This document shows positions 1 through 11,899 of a DNA stretch of 64,000 nt, in pieces (positions within the stretch are counted from its first letter, which is position 1; each line of letters starts with the position of its first letter). Both the position numbers and the translations under genes were made by a program. This DNA is from Toxoplasma gondii ME49 (Eukaryota > Apicomplexa > Conoidasida > Eucoccidiorida > Sarcocystidae): positions 2,008,458-2,072,457 of the forward strand of contig NC_031476.1 of assembly GCF_000006565.2 (NCBI RefSeq), written 5' to 3'. A model generated the notes under the pieces. That model had not been told where the DNA came from and ran no database searches. It saw only the letters and a program-made list of their open reading frames with translations.

Positions 1-3000
1 CGGAACGCACCAGAATAACTCTCCCGTTTCTGCTTCCCGAAGGTTCCCAGGGGCGGCGCGACACCCGCGGCAGGAGCGCCACCAGCGCGTGCAGTCCTCC
101 GCTGTATGTACACCAGGCCGGTCCCGAGCGTCTCCGACGGCTGTTTCCGGTGTTTCGTGATCTTCCTTCCAGGGGGAAAGAGACGAATCAGCGGCGGACG
201 AGGAGGGAGACAGAAGTTCGCAAGGGAGAGGCGCGGAAGACGGAGGGGCGAAATCCACGCTCTAAACGCAAAGCAGAAGCCCCCGGGGAAAACGCATCAG
301 ACTGATATGTATGCTCAGGGACGCGTCGACACACACACATACATAGATGTATGTATACATATGTATATATATGTATATATATGTATATATGTATATACAT
401 ATATATGTATATATATGTATATATATATGTATATATATATGTATATACATGCAAATACGTATGTATGTACATATGCATGTGCAAGAGTGTGCCTACATCG
501 GTACTCGAACACATCTACATGTGCACTTGTACGAAGTTCGAAACCGATCTGAGAAGCATTCTGACAGTCGTGCGTCAGGGGAAGAGTCTCCTCCTTGGTT
601 GGTCTGTCGACGTTAACTCTAGCGTTCAAAGAAAGCCTGTGCGTTTTCGTGAGTCCTGTCTCTTCTGAAAGCGCCGCGCATGCGTGCTGGCGTATCTGTT
701 TCCCTTTCCCTCTGCTCCTGAAGAGCGAAACGAGCACAGCGGCGACAAGGAATTCGTTCCTTCCCTTCACTCACCTCGAGCACATAGTCGACATGGCCTG
801 CATGGCGTTCTGACGCTTCTCGGTTGATTGACAGATACACGATACGCCGCCCTCCTCCCCCCACAGTCGCCGCAACTGGGACTGTCTCTCCGGCTCTCCC
901 TCGCCCGCTGTTTCCTCTCTCGCCGCCGCCATCTTCTCTCTCTCGGCCTCTGTCTCCTTCTCTTCTGTCGCGGCAGGTATTTCTCCTGTTGCCTCCTGCA
1001 GGCTCTCTGTCTTCCGTCGATTGTTCTGCGGGAGAGTCTCTCGCCTCTGCGCACCGCAGAGCAGCGTCTGAGAAGCGGAAGGCCGGCGCGGGGAACTGGG
1101 ACAGACACACCCCAGACCGCAGGTCGAAGGCGCGCGAGAAGTCGCTGCACACCACAGAGATACTCGAAGATTTTTTCAGTGACACCGAGTGCGACTCACC
1201 CATCTCAACCGTGTGTCTGGACCTAAGGCAATCGAGCGTCCGCTGTTTCGTTTCAACGTCGTGACTATGCTCTCTGAGAATCAAGAAACCTCGTCACCAC
1301 TGCACTCAAGAGTTCCAGTAGCTGCAGAGACTGGGAAACCCTCGAGTGTGTCTCCGACACAGGGAGGACATCTTGAGAAGAACAAGAAGATGGACAACAT
1401 CCCGGTCGCAGGCGAGAGACAGAAGGAGTGAAGAAAGCGTCCCTTTTTTCGCGCGGCTGGCAGGAGGAAGAACAAGCGCCTGAGACTGAGCCGGAACGCG
1501 ACGCGAAAAAACACACGAGAGAGACCATCGGAAAAAGAACGAAGGCCCCCGAAACGGAACATGTTGAGAGGAAGGACACGAAGGCAGAAGCACACAGCGA
1601 ACGACCAGAGACAACTGACTTCCTGAAAGAAAGCGACGGAGAGAAAACAGGAGTACGCCTGCGAAACGGGACCCAGGAACAAAGTCATCCCTAGTTCACT
1701 GCTGAAAGAAAAGAGAAGCATTTGTCAGAAAGCTCTCTTGTCACGCTGGCAAACCCTGTGAAAGCGCTGCACAGCCACCAAGTGCATGCACAGCTGATCT
1801 CAATGCATGTGTGCCTTCACTCGTCTTCCTCAGAGAGATACGACAGACAGTCTCCACACATACACTGAATTAGGGCATACATACATATGCATATATATAC
1901 ACAAATACATACATATATATACACAAATATATATGTATATATATATACACAAATACATATATATGTATATATATATCTGTATACAGATGTATATAGATAT
2001 ATATATGTGCGGAGCTGCAGTGACACCAAAGCATGCATATGCACGTTAAGTATAAACCAACAGCACATGCATGTCCTTTTTTAGCGGAGACGCACTGTGT
2101 GGCGACGAGGATGCCCGCATCGAGAAAAAGAGCAAGGCTGTCGACCCGCCAGCCGTCCATGCACTGAAAAAAACACAAGAGCAAAACTTCCAAGAGTGAG
2201 AAAGAAAGTGAAAGAGAAGAGGGGAGAAGAGAGAGGCAAGAGCAGGAGGAGCGTCGAACGAAAGCTTAAGTGCACTTGCAGCAAACTGCTTTTTTCCTGT
2301 TTGCAGAGGCTACGTCCGACGCAGCCAAACTTCACTTTCGCCGTTGCTCACTTCTCCATTGATGCACCACAGCACCTCGAAGGAAAACTCGCTCTCCTCC
2401 TCTCCGACTTCTCCACTGCCTCGGAATCGGCTGCAGGCGCCCTGTGCCGGCGCATGCCAAGGCGCGCGCGAGACATTCCTCTGACCTCCCTCAGCATACA
2501 CACAAGACGAAGACGTAGAAGGAGAAGAGGAAGACGGAGAGGAGTAGAGAAAGGGAGCTTGCCTGTGTCCGACAGGCTGGCGAGCAGGTGAGTTCTTGTG
2601 GGGGCGAGGAGTTCGATGGAGCATCCCGACGAGGAGGGCGCCAGCCGAGCAGCCAACAGCCACCAAGAGCGTGCGAGGCGAAACGACGGAGACAGAAGAG
2701 GAGGGGGACCAGGAGGTCGAAGCGGGAGACGCACACGCGACAGAAGAAGAGACAGCAGAGGGAGAAGAGGAAGAACGCGTGGAAGAACTTCTGTGAACGG
2801 GATGAGGAGACTGCGCAGGAAGGGTGAGGGAGCCAGAGGAGGAGACATCTGCCTTCGGAGTCGAGGCCAAAGACGAGGAGGGAGACGAGGAGGGAGAGGA
2901 AAACAGCGAGGCAGAGAGGACAGAGAAGTCTGTCGCGTCTGAGTCAGAGGAAGGCGAGTGCGAAGACGCCCAGTCGTCTGTCGTCGCGCGCCTGGACTCA

Positions 3001-6000
3001 CTGGAAAGACTGCTTCTCCGCTCTCTCTCCTTGGCCACTGGCGACGCCCCGAAGTCCGGCAACGCCAAAGGCGGCAGCGGATGCAGAGGCGCAACTGGAG
3101 AGACCGCGAGCGCGGAAAAGCCTCCAAACTCTCTGCTCAACAGCGCAGTCCAGACACAAAGTTGCGGAACTGAGAAGCAAGCAAGCGACTCCCTTTCCAC
3201 TGACCTCCCAAGCTCTCTCGCCAGTTGCTCCCTCAACACTTCCCCCCCCCCCACAAACGGAGATGCAAGTCCCCTTTAACCCCCTCTACTCACGTGTGCA
3301 TGCATGCATGCATACAAACAATTATACATATAGAGAGCTATAGAGAGATAGAAAGAGATAGAAAGATAGAGATAGAAAGAGATGGATAGAAATAGATAGC
3401 TCGACAGATAGATAGATAGCAATAGATAGAGAGGTAGCTATAGAGAGATAGATTTAGATAGACAGATAGATATAGATAGAGAGGTAGATATATAGAGAGA
3501 TAGATATAGAGAGATATAGACAGATGGATATAGATAGATAGATAGACAAAGAGATAGATAGATAGATAGATGTAGATAGATATAGATAGATAGATATAGA
3601 TAGACAGATAGATATAGATAGATACGCGTGTATGTTTACGTGCAGATCCTTCTCTATATTGATGTTTCCTCCCTGCCATTTTGAGCTTTTCGCTCTTCGA
3701 TCGAACTCTCTGTCGACCGCAGGACCTAAATCATCAAGAATCTCTTGCTGCTCTTCTCCCTCTGGTTCTCCGATTCCTGTGCCTTTTTTGTCCTCTTCTC
3801 CGTCTTCTCTGCTTCTGTTCGTTTTCTCCCGCTCTTCTCCTTCTTGTTCTCATTTTCTCTTCCTCCTCTCCCCTTCCACTTCTTCTCTTTTCTTCTTCTG
3901 GGGACTTACGCGGCGAGTCCTGGCAGGGCCTCAAGGTTCGTGTGCCAGTCTGTCGCATTTTCTGCCCTTCGCGAGTCGCGCGGAAGTGACGAGGAGCTCT
4001 GCTGTCTCTTCTCACGCGCCAGCCGCGTGATGTGGAGTTCGAGACTTTCGCTGGGCGACCAGAGCAAGAGGTCCTCCTAAAAACAAGAACGAGAGAGGAC
4101 TCGAACTGAAAAAAGTTCACACATGAAAGAGATCGTCACAGACAGGAGACACGGTCCCTCTAAAGTAAGGGCCGAGGGGGACGACGAGGAGATTCCTGCA
4201 GCGCAGGGAGAGAAATGCACATGGCTCACCTACCAGGATGACGGCAAATCGGATCGACCACTGAAGCGAAGAAAAAGAGAGACGACAACCCCACAAACAG
4301 GTTGTACAGCGCGTCTCAAGAAGAAGGACAGAAGACGACTTAACCAGAGTGAGGTCACACCACGGAAACCTTTCCAGACACAGCTTGCGTACCACAAGGG
4401 CGCCCACCGCACACCCCCACCGGCCTGCGATGCGGTATTGTTTACGACCAAGAACCATCAGCAGGCGATCCTCTTCTTCTCTCTCTGCTGTTTCCTCTCC
4501 TGCTGCTTCTTTTCTCTCTCCTGCTTGTTCTCTGTTGTCGCCCTCTTCTTCTCGTCCTCTGTCTTCTTCTTGTTCTGCTCGCGTCAGCTCCTTCAGTTCG
4601 CGGTGGCGCCCTCCCTTGTCTACGTTTGACTTTCTTCCGTCGCGGAGGCGAAGCAGACGGTCTGGTGCGTCTGGCGTCGGAGGCTGCTCTGTCTTCCCGC
4701 CTCTCCGGTGTCTGTACAGCCCGTGAATGCGCCAAAACACGACAGTGTACAGCCTCTTCTTCCTGATTTTCATTTCTCTCTGCTCTTGCTCCGTCGCCCT
4801 CCTCCACACGCTCTCCTCTCCTCCCCGCGCAGCAACTTCCCGAGGTTCTTCGGCGAAAGCTTCCTCCTCTTCGCTCTCTTCTTCTCTCTCTTCTTCTTCC
4901 TCTGCTGGAGCATTTGGACGCGGTGTCTGGTAGCAGTGTCTCTGCATGGCGACGATGAACTGGTCGTTGCTCCAGAGGTGCCACGAGCTCGGGAGTTGGC
5001 CAGCGAGTTTTAGCGACTCGCAGATTTCCCTCTGCGCCTCTTCGTCCTCTCCGTTTCGCTCGGATGAGAACGCGTTGGAAGGCAGAGGCTGAGCGTCCGA
5101 AGCCGCGAACGGCGAGAAAGGAGACGCTGTCTTCACGCCGCCTCTTGGCGGCACAGCGAGGAGAACCTGCCGGCCGTCGCGGGCGCTGTAGAGGTCTAGG
5201 CGGAACCAGCAGAGACTGTCGCGGCCTCTCTGAGGCGCACACCACCCGAGAAGGAAGACGACAGACTCTAAGCGACGCGGCGGCGGAGATGACGAGCGAG
5301 AAGCAGTGGGCGCAGCAGACAGAGAGAGCGAGAGGAAGTCTGCCGCAGAGGCGCTGGCGACGAAGGGTGGAAACAACTCCGAGACGATAGACAGAGAGGG
5401 GAGACGGAAGAGCGAGACCTGCGGACAGCGGAAGTCCCCGGGAAGAAGAGAACGCCTTCACAGTCGAACGGCTCTGAAACGCAGCAGAGACGAGGAGCGA
5501 CTCCGAAAACGCAGAACGCGCAGACGTCGAAGCCGCACGAACCAGGAGGGAAGAGGAAGAGAAAAGATTCAAGAGCGAGACGAGAGAAGAACGAACAGAG
5601 ACAAGATCGAGACAAGAAAGGCAGAGAGGAAGCGCGAGGTGAAGGGAAGAATGCAGTCCCAGAAAACGAGGTCCTCGTCACCGCAAACCGAAGCGAAAGC
5701 GAGAGAGAGTCGCCTTCTCGACTCACAGTCCTCAAACTTCTTACCTTGGTTCCTCTGTGCAGAACGAGACGCGTCTCCCCCAGACAGAGAAGAGGAGGGC
5801 AATGCTCGCTCTCAATTGTCGCGCAAAGGGCGGCCCTGTCTCTTTGTTCTCTCCGCGGGACATCCTCGTCTGCCGGCTTCCCACCGCAAGAGGATGCATG
5901 CAAAGGCAACGAAGAGTACGCGACGAGTACGGGGTCCTCGCACTCCGCTCTGAACGCTTCAGTCTCCTCGCGGCGCCACAAGGCCGAAACGCGGTCGAGA

Positions 6001-8006
6001 CGAGGCGTCTGCAGAGACACCAGGGACTCCGAACTGCCACAACCTGCGGCAGAAGAGAGCGAGGAAGAAGAAGGAGACAGAGAGGGAGAAGAAGTTGAGA
6101 GAGAGGAAGAGGAAGAAGGAAGACGCCAGAGACTCAAGAGGGGATGAGCAACAGAGTTTGTGAGGACGAGGACGAGCCAGGTGCCTGAAGAAGAAGGCGC
6201 GGGCAGAGACAAGCGCTGTCAGTCTGGAAGAGAGAGAACATGTTTCGAATGGCAACGAACGAAGGAGAGACACAGCAAGAAGAACGTAAGCTGCTCAGGT
6301 CTTCCGCATGCATGTGCAACGGCCCTCTTGCACTTTTAGTAAACCAAACAAAGCAGCAGATTCACACGAAAAGCGCAAACCCGCGAGCACACCAATCCAT
6401 AATTTGACACACACGCATGCATCCATATCCAGAGCGTCCTCTGTGGGTATCCATAGACAGATATAGACATATATATATATATACATACATGCATATACGT
6501 ATATATATATATATATATGCATATATATATGTATAAATATAAATATATATAGATATTATATGTGTAAGCGTATTTCTTCAACTAGAAAGGTATGTATGAA
6601 GCTGAGTTCAAGTGTTCATGATTGTACATACATGTAAGCCTACATATGCACATATACATGCGTATATATGTGCGAGCTGTGAGTGGAAGTTGAAACGTGA
6701 AGGGAGCCATTCTCAACGTCGAACATCATTTTGTGTTCCAAACGCGAATGTTTTTTGCGTTTCTCCCTCGCGTACCCGATGAGGAGAGGAGGAGAGAAGC
6801 GTCTGGCGGGGGGGCGCGGCTTTGGACCCGTTCCGGTATCTCTGTTGAGCGGGTCCTTTCCCGCGGGTGTCCGTTCTTCGGGAGTCGTCTGGAGTCCTCT
6901 TTTTTTCTTGAAGAAAAATACTCCGACAAAGGACGTGAACGACAAGCATTCGCGTGCATAGGAAACGCGCCTGCTCGCCGCGAAAAACGGCGCCAGTGGA
7001 ATTCCAAGTTGCGGACGTAGCAGCAGAGCGAGTAGGGTGTATAGGGTGTACGTACACCTGTCCCCGGGGTGCCTGCAGGGTGTTCAAAGGCGACGAGAAC
7101 GGAGGACGGAGGTCGACTGGACAGTCTTTCGGACTCTGTCTCTCCTCGCTGACGAGTTGCAGACGTCCTGTCCACATCTGCGACCGCCAGGCGAGCGACA
7201 GGACTCTGCGCTCTCGCCGCAGACGCCGCGCTAGCCGCGGCCTCCCTGAGGTATACATACACCTCGACTTGGTTGGCAGGCGAGTAGTCAGTCTGGGTGG
7301 ATCTATCCGGGGGGCGAACTCCCGGAGATCTCCTGCATCTGTCGCCATCGTTCGCTTCTTCTCCACCTGGGTCTTCTCTGTGGCGATCGACAAAGTCTTC
7401 GCACTCTTTTGTGTCTCCCGTCGAGGGGAGGTTCCCCGGCTGCTGTCTCCACCCTTTGGGCCGCGCAGGAGAGGACACCGCGCCTCTCCTTCCTTGCCCT
7501 TCCTCTCCCTGGGGCCGCGCGGCAGCAGCTTCAGTATCACCTTCTTCCCAGTGCCTCTTCGAGGATAACGGCGGCGAGACGAGAGACAGCTGAGAGGCGG
7601 GCGCGAGGGCGCCTGCAGCGGCGGAAGGACAGAAAGCCGCGACCGAAGAAGGGAGGAAGAAGTGCGGAAGGGGAAGCGTCAGAGTCCACGAGGCAGCTGA
7701 AGCGTCGGAGAGAAGACGCAGAAGAGGTCGCGACGCGAGACTCAGAGGCGCCAGTGGACAGAGAGTTGTGAAGGGAGATGCAGGGGAGAAACTCTGGCGA
7801 TCCAGAGAAGAGGAGGGAAGAAACGAGTGATGCGAAAGATGAGAGTGCGAAGAGGGAGGCACAGCGGGTGTTGAGAGAGAAGAAACAGAGGGAAGAGAGG
7901 GCGCAGAGGGGGCTTGTGACGTTTGAGAGCTGTGAAGAAAAAGATGAATAAGAATCAAGATCTCGTCACCAGCGGCAGAAAGAAAGGAGACGAGGTCACC
8001 CGCCAT
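1..8006 (-). CDS. Large multi-exon protein of unknown function, 3' end beyond the window
   Basis: I do not recognise this protein. The ATG at 8006 (context gaaaacATGG) opens exon 1 (7058-8006, 316 codons plus one base), rich in Ser/Pro/Leu. It joins in phase to exon 2 (5745-6184), exon 3 (4234-5418) and exon 4 (3910-4076), each flanked by good GT/AG sites. Exon 3 holds non-repetitive segments rich in Trp, Arg and Leu that look like folded domain, interrupted by Glu-rich stretches. Further exons are visible but not firmly joined: a Ser-rich frame ending at a donor near 2352, whose last part (about 2600-2700) contains a short Leu/Val/Gly hydrophobic stretch; a frame near 1000-1242; and short exon-like pieces near 778-802 and before 107. 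The exon 4 to exon 5 junction does not close in phase with any strong acceptor I can see, so there may be a missed exon or two genes. No transmembrane or catalytic signature is clear. Confidence 0.5.
336..475. repeat. TATG/TA microsatellite
   Basis: Imperfect run of tatatg, gtatac and tacata units. Confidence 0.9.
1878..2010. repeat. TACA/TATA microsatellite
   Basis: Alternating acata and tatata units. Confidence 0.9.
3298..3316. promoter_or_regulatory. Tandem TGCATGCA motif
   Basis: Overlapping TGCATGC copies; this motif is over-represented in T. gondii upstream regions and resembles AP2-factor sites. It abuts the microsatellite at 3320, so it may simply be repeat sequence. Confidence 0.4.
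3320..3627. repeat. GATA-type microsatellite
   Basis: About 300 bp of tagata/gatagata units with interruptions, in a non-coding gap between exon 4 and the next frame of the left-hand gene. Confidence 0.95.
6461..6560. repeat. TA microsatellite
   Basis: AT-alternating tract with gcata interruptions, in intron 1 of the left-hand gene. Confidence 0.9.
7045..7058. repeat. Perfect palindrome GGTGTACGTACACC
   Basis: A 14-bp perfect inverted repeat that overlaps the exon 1 donor of the minus-strand gene starting at 8006. Related copy at 7250-7263 (GGTATACATACACC). Confidence 0.9.
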
Positions 8007-10660
8007 GTTTTCGCCATTTGAATGACAGTTTTCTCGAATCCGCGCCCCCAGCTTCTCGACTCTTCAACTACGACCTACAGAGGTCCGCACAGAGCCTTCG
8101 AGTGTACATGCACCCAAGTCTTTTGAGTCCAAGCCTGCACACACCTGGGTCTTTTGAGTGTCTTGTATCTATAGCCTCGTTCCTGGGCGAGGACCATGCG
8201 AGACATCGGCTTTTCTGTCTCGCCGGCAAGCAAAGGGCAGCAATTAGGCCGCTCTTACTGCTGAGTGGCTCTCGCAGGCAAGCACTTTCAGAAAAAAACG
8301 AGGAAAAGATGGAAGAGACACCCCGGGATGAGACAGAAAGCGAGGAAGGCTCGTCCGCGAGCTGGACCTCGCCAGACAAGATCCGTGCACTCTTGAATCT
8401 CCCTTTGCAAACAGACTTTTCTCGGTTTTCAGGGAAAGGCGACGAGAAAGAATTCGTTTTGAAACTCCAGAATCCGCAGCAGAGTCGAAAGAAAGCGAAA
8501 TGGCAGTAGGACCCCTGCCAACATTTACACACCTGTATACGTATTTATCCATGCGCACACAGTTCGCTCTAGCTAGCCACGGCACTTTGGCATCGATGCC
8601 GCGTGCATGTGCGGAAAAAACGACTTTGCCTGAAATCCGCCCCGCATCAGCAGGCATCCAGTGTAATAGTGAGGCGGAAATTGCGTTTTCTGCAGTTAAA
8701 AAGCGAAATCTCGATGTCCGCGGTTGCAGTTTTCTCCAACACCCCCCTGCAGCCTCACATGCACGGCTTTGCCTCATCTCACCCGCCGTTCACCCTGTCT
8801 TTGGCTCCAAGGACTGACGTCCTGACAGCGAGGACAAGCGTGAAGCAGACATCCCGTGTGAATCAGCTGGGATGTGCGACGGCCGCAGCGACAACCGGAC
8901 TACAAAAGAAAAGCGAAATTCATCGTCGGGGATGTTCCGCCACGTACAAAGCTGCAGCGCCTTAACACTCACAACCTCCTCGGTGAAAAGTCACTCAAGA
9001 ACAAAAGACTTTCCGCACCAGCGCAGCAAAAACCTTGAGCGCTCCAGCGTCCAGTTCATCACCTGCCGGGCTCCGGAGGAGGAAAGAGGTTCAGTGCTTC
9101 AGGGAAATTATCTGTCGCGCCGTCCGCACCAAAACTTCTGCGGCGTCCACATGCATGCACTCAAACCGAACCGCCAGAGTGCGGCCTAGACCGTAAAACC
9201 CCATATCGTACATATATATATATATATATATATATATGTATAATCGTACATATATGTATATATGTATAGAAAACGTTATTTTATACCCTGCATCATGCAT
9301 GTGCATGAATATGTGTATATATACCTAAATATGTAGAGTGTTTTGTTCTAAACACTGAACCCTGTGTGTCGTCAGTTGTGGTGAACTGAAGCATGTTTTT
9401 GCGATTTGCTTTCGAACTGTGGGATGTTTGCCAGGGGCTTCGTCGACTCCTGTGCGGCGTTTTGACTGAAGATAAACAGTGTGGGATTCCTGAGTTCTCC
9501 AACCTTTGCTCTGACAAAGTCGAAAATGTTGGCGAGTCTGCACATCTGCTCGTCGCCTCGCCCCGCAGGACGACAGGCTGGACGCGTCCGCAGTCGCTCG
9601 CGCGTCTCCGTTTGCCTCCGTTTGCCTCGTTTCTGGTCGTTTTCTCTCTTTTCTTTGCGAGCATTTCCCGGGCATGTGGAGGTCAGTTGTGGAAGATGCA
9701 CGCAAGAGGCGCGAGCGGCGAGGCGCATCCCGTCGCCACTCGAAAGATCACACGTGCGTGAAGACGACAGGAAACACACCCCTGGTGACTCCACCTTCTC
9801 TCCCGCGCGCCCCGCTCTCCGCTGCACCCTTTGCAAGCAAAAAAGTAAAAAACAAGCGCGTCGAAGAGAGGCGTGAACAAGACAAGGCACCGCTCTCCAG
9901 GAGAGCGGCGCCTCCAGAAACGTCGCCAGAGAGAAGAGTGCGCACAAGAGCGCGCATGCGAAGACGCGGAGTCGCGAAACGAGAGAGAGAGAGAGAACGC
10001 AACGCATGCACGACTGAACAAGGTCCGTGCAAACAAGAGACAAGAAAAAGAAACAAAAAAATGAAGCAGCGTGCACAGAGTCTCTCGGCAGTCGCGAAAA
10101 AACGGTGCAGCTCCCGCCCGGCCGAGAACCTGGCGGCTGTGCGTTGTGTATGTACACTCCCCGTGCGCGGCGAGCTCGGAGGGAGACGACGATCCAGCGC
10201 GCGCGCGCTCCATCTGGAGACTTGCAGACTGAGGCAGACCGCCTCCCGGAGACGAACGGCGGACCGCAGTTCAGTGGACAGTTCGCCAGGACCCGCACTC
10301 GCGACCGCTTCTCGGCCGTCTTCGCCGAAGCACCCCAGGCAACCAAGAAACAGATCGTCACCTTGACCGGCGTGACGGGACAGCCTGAGACAACGCGACC
10401 AGACAGTCCAGCGCTTGACAAAAAGAGAGGGAGGAGTCTCGCGCGTCTCTCCCCCACAGCAGCCGACGACCGACCTGCTGCCTGTGCGGTCGAGAACCTG
10501 CAGGTCGTCTGCGGTGCAAGTTCAGCGCACCTGCATCGCGTTCCGGGGACCGGCCACAAACCGGAAACTTGTTCCTCGCGAAAGGTTCCGGCGCACCTAC
10601 ACCCGAGCGAGCTGGTGTCTCGCCGCGTCGCTTCCTCTCCCCTTTGCGGCGTTTCCCCCC
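8007..10660. other. Intergenic/UTR region between the unknown gene and the PP2C 3' end
   Basis: Expected to hold the 5' UTR and promoter of the gene starting at 8006 and the 3' UTR of the PP2C. It contains a TA microsatellite (9206-9267) and several TGCATGC-type motifs. Open frames exist (for example plus 8018-8509, and a long minus frame overlapping the PP2C end), but none shows a recognisable domain. Confidence 0.6.
9206..9267. repeat. TA microsatellite
   Basis: Perfect (TA)n followed by tatg units. Confidence 0.9.
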
Positions 10661-11824
10661 TCACTCGTCGTTGTCCGACTCGAACTGGTTCTCGTCGCGC
10701 CCCAGATACTTGTCTTCGCATCCTCCGTACAAAGTGATGCGTGCATCGGCCGTCGCCGTCGCCGCGCTCTTCAGACAGGACGAGAGCTCGACGATCAGGC
10801 AAGTCATGTTGTCGCACCCGTGACCTGCGGGACAAACATGCATGCAAGCACCCAGACACGAAACGCAGAGACCCGCTGAAAAACACCGTCTCCTCCTCCG
10901 CATGCAAATACACGTGCATACTCATATATATATATATATATATATATATGGGTGTGCATGTATGTATGTGTACATGTATATATAAATGTTTATTATGAGT
11001 GTATGAAATACATATTCGGAGAGAGGACAGAGTCTTTAAGAAGAGGTGAGTTTACCTTCTGACTGGAGGGGGTCTTCTGCGAGGCACTCGTCGCAGAGAT
11101 CTTCGCAGACTTGCTTCAGAGTCGCGGAAGTCACGTTTCCTGCGGCTTGCAACTTCTCGCGGACAAAGTCCACTGCTTCCTGAAAGAATAGTTGAGCGAA
11201 CACAGGGACTCGGTCAAACATGCGGACCACTAAGAGAGGGAGATTCTCTCCTGAGTCATGAGGCAACGAGAAACCGAGAAACGTCCGGACACAGCCTCTC
11301 TTGAATCCTTCAAAACCCACGGTTTCGCTGGAAAAACGTCTCTTCTAAATCCTGAAAAGTTAAAAAAACGTTCAAGCGGGCAAAAAAGACTTCCCAGACC
11401 TGACACGACGCCACCCCTGTGACGAAAATGATACTTTGACGCAAAAGAAAAAAAAAGACTTCGACGCAAAAAAAGAAAAAGAGGTCGAACGCTGAGACCA
11501 AACTTTTGACGAACGCCTCACCTGGTTACTCTTCCCATCCCAGATGCCGTCGCACGCGATGATGACGAACTCGTCCTCAGGAGTAATTCTCGTGATGCTG
11601 CACACACACACACACCAAAACATGCAGCAACATCACCCATTTAAAGCAAAAATTATGACCACGCATTCGCCTAAATACAGTGACATATATATATATGTAA
11701 ATATATAAATATATATAAATATATTCATCTATTTAAGTACATGCATAAACAGAAAACACACAAGTATGCATGCATGGATGAGCATGTGTACACACGCACA
11801 TGGATACTCAACAATACATACACC

Positions 11825-11855
<31 letters not shown>

Positions 11856-11866
11856 GAATCGACGCC

Positions 11867-11899
<33 letters not shown>

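Noticed and set aside
188..514. Tyr/Ile-rich small proteins over TA repeats (also near 1817, 3338, 6336, 26407, 33294, 52107)
   Set aside because: Translations of microsatellites, not genes.
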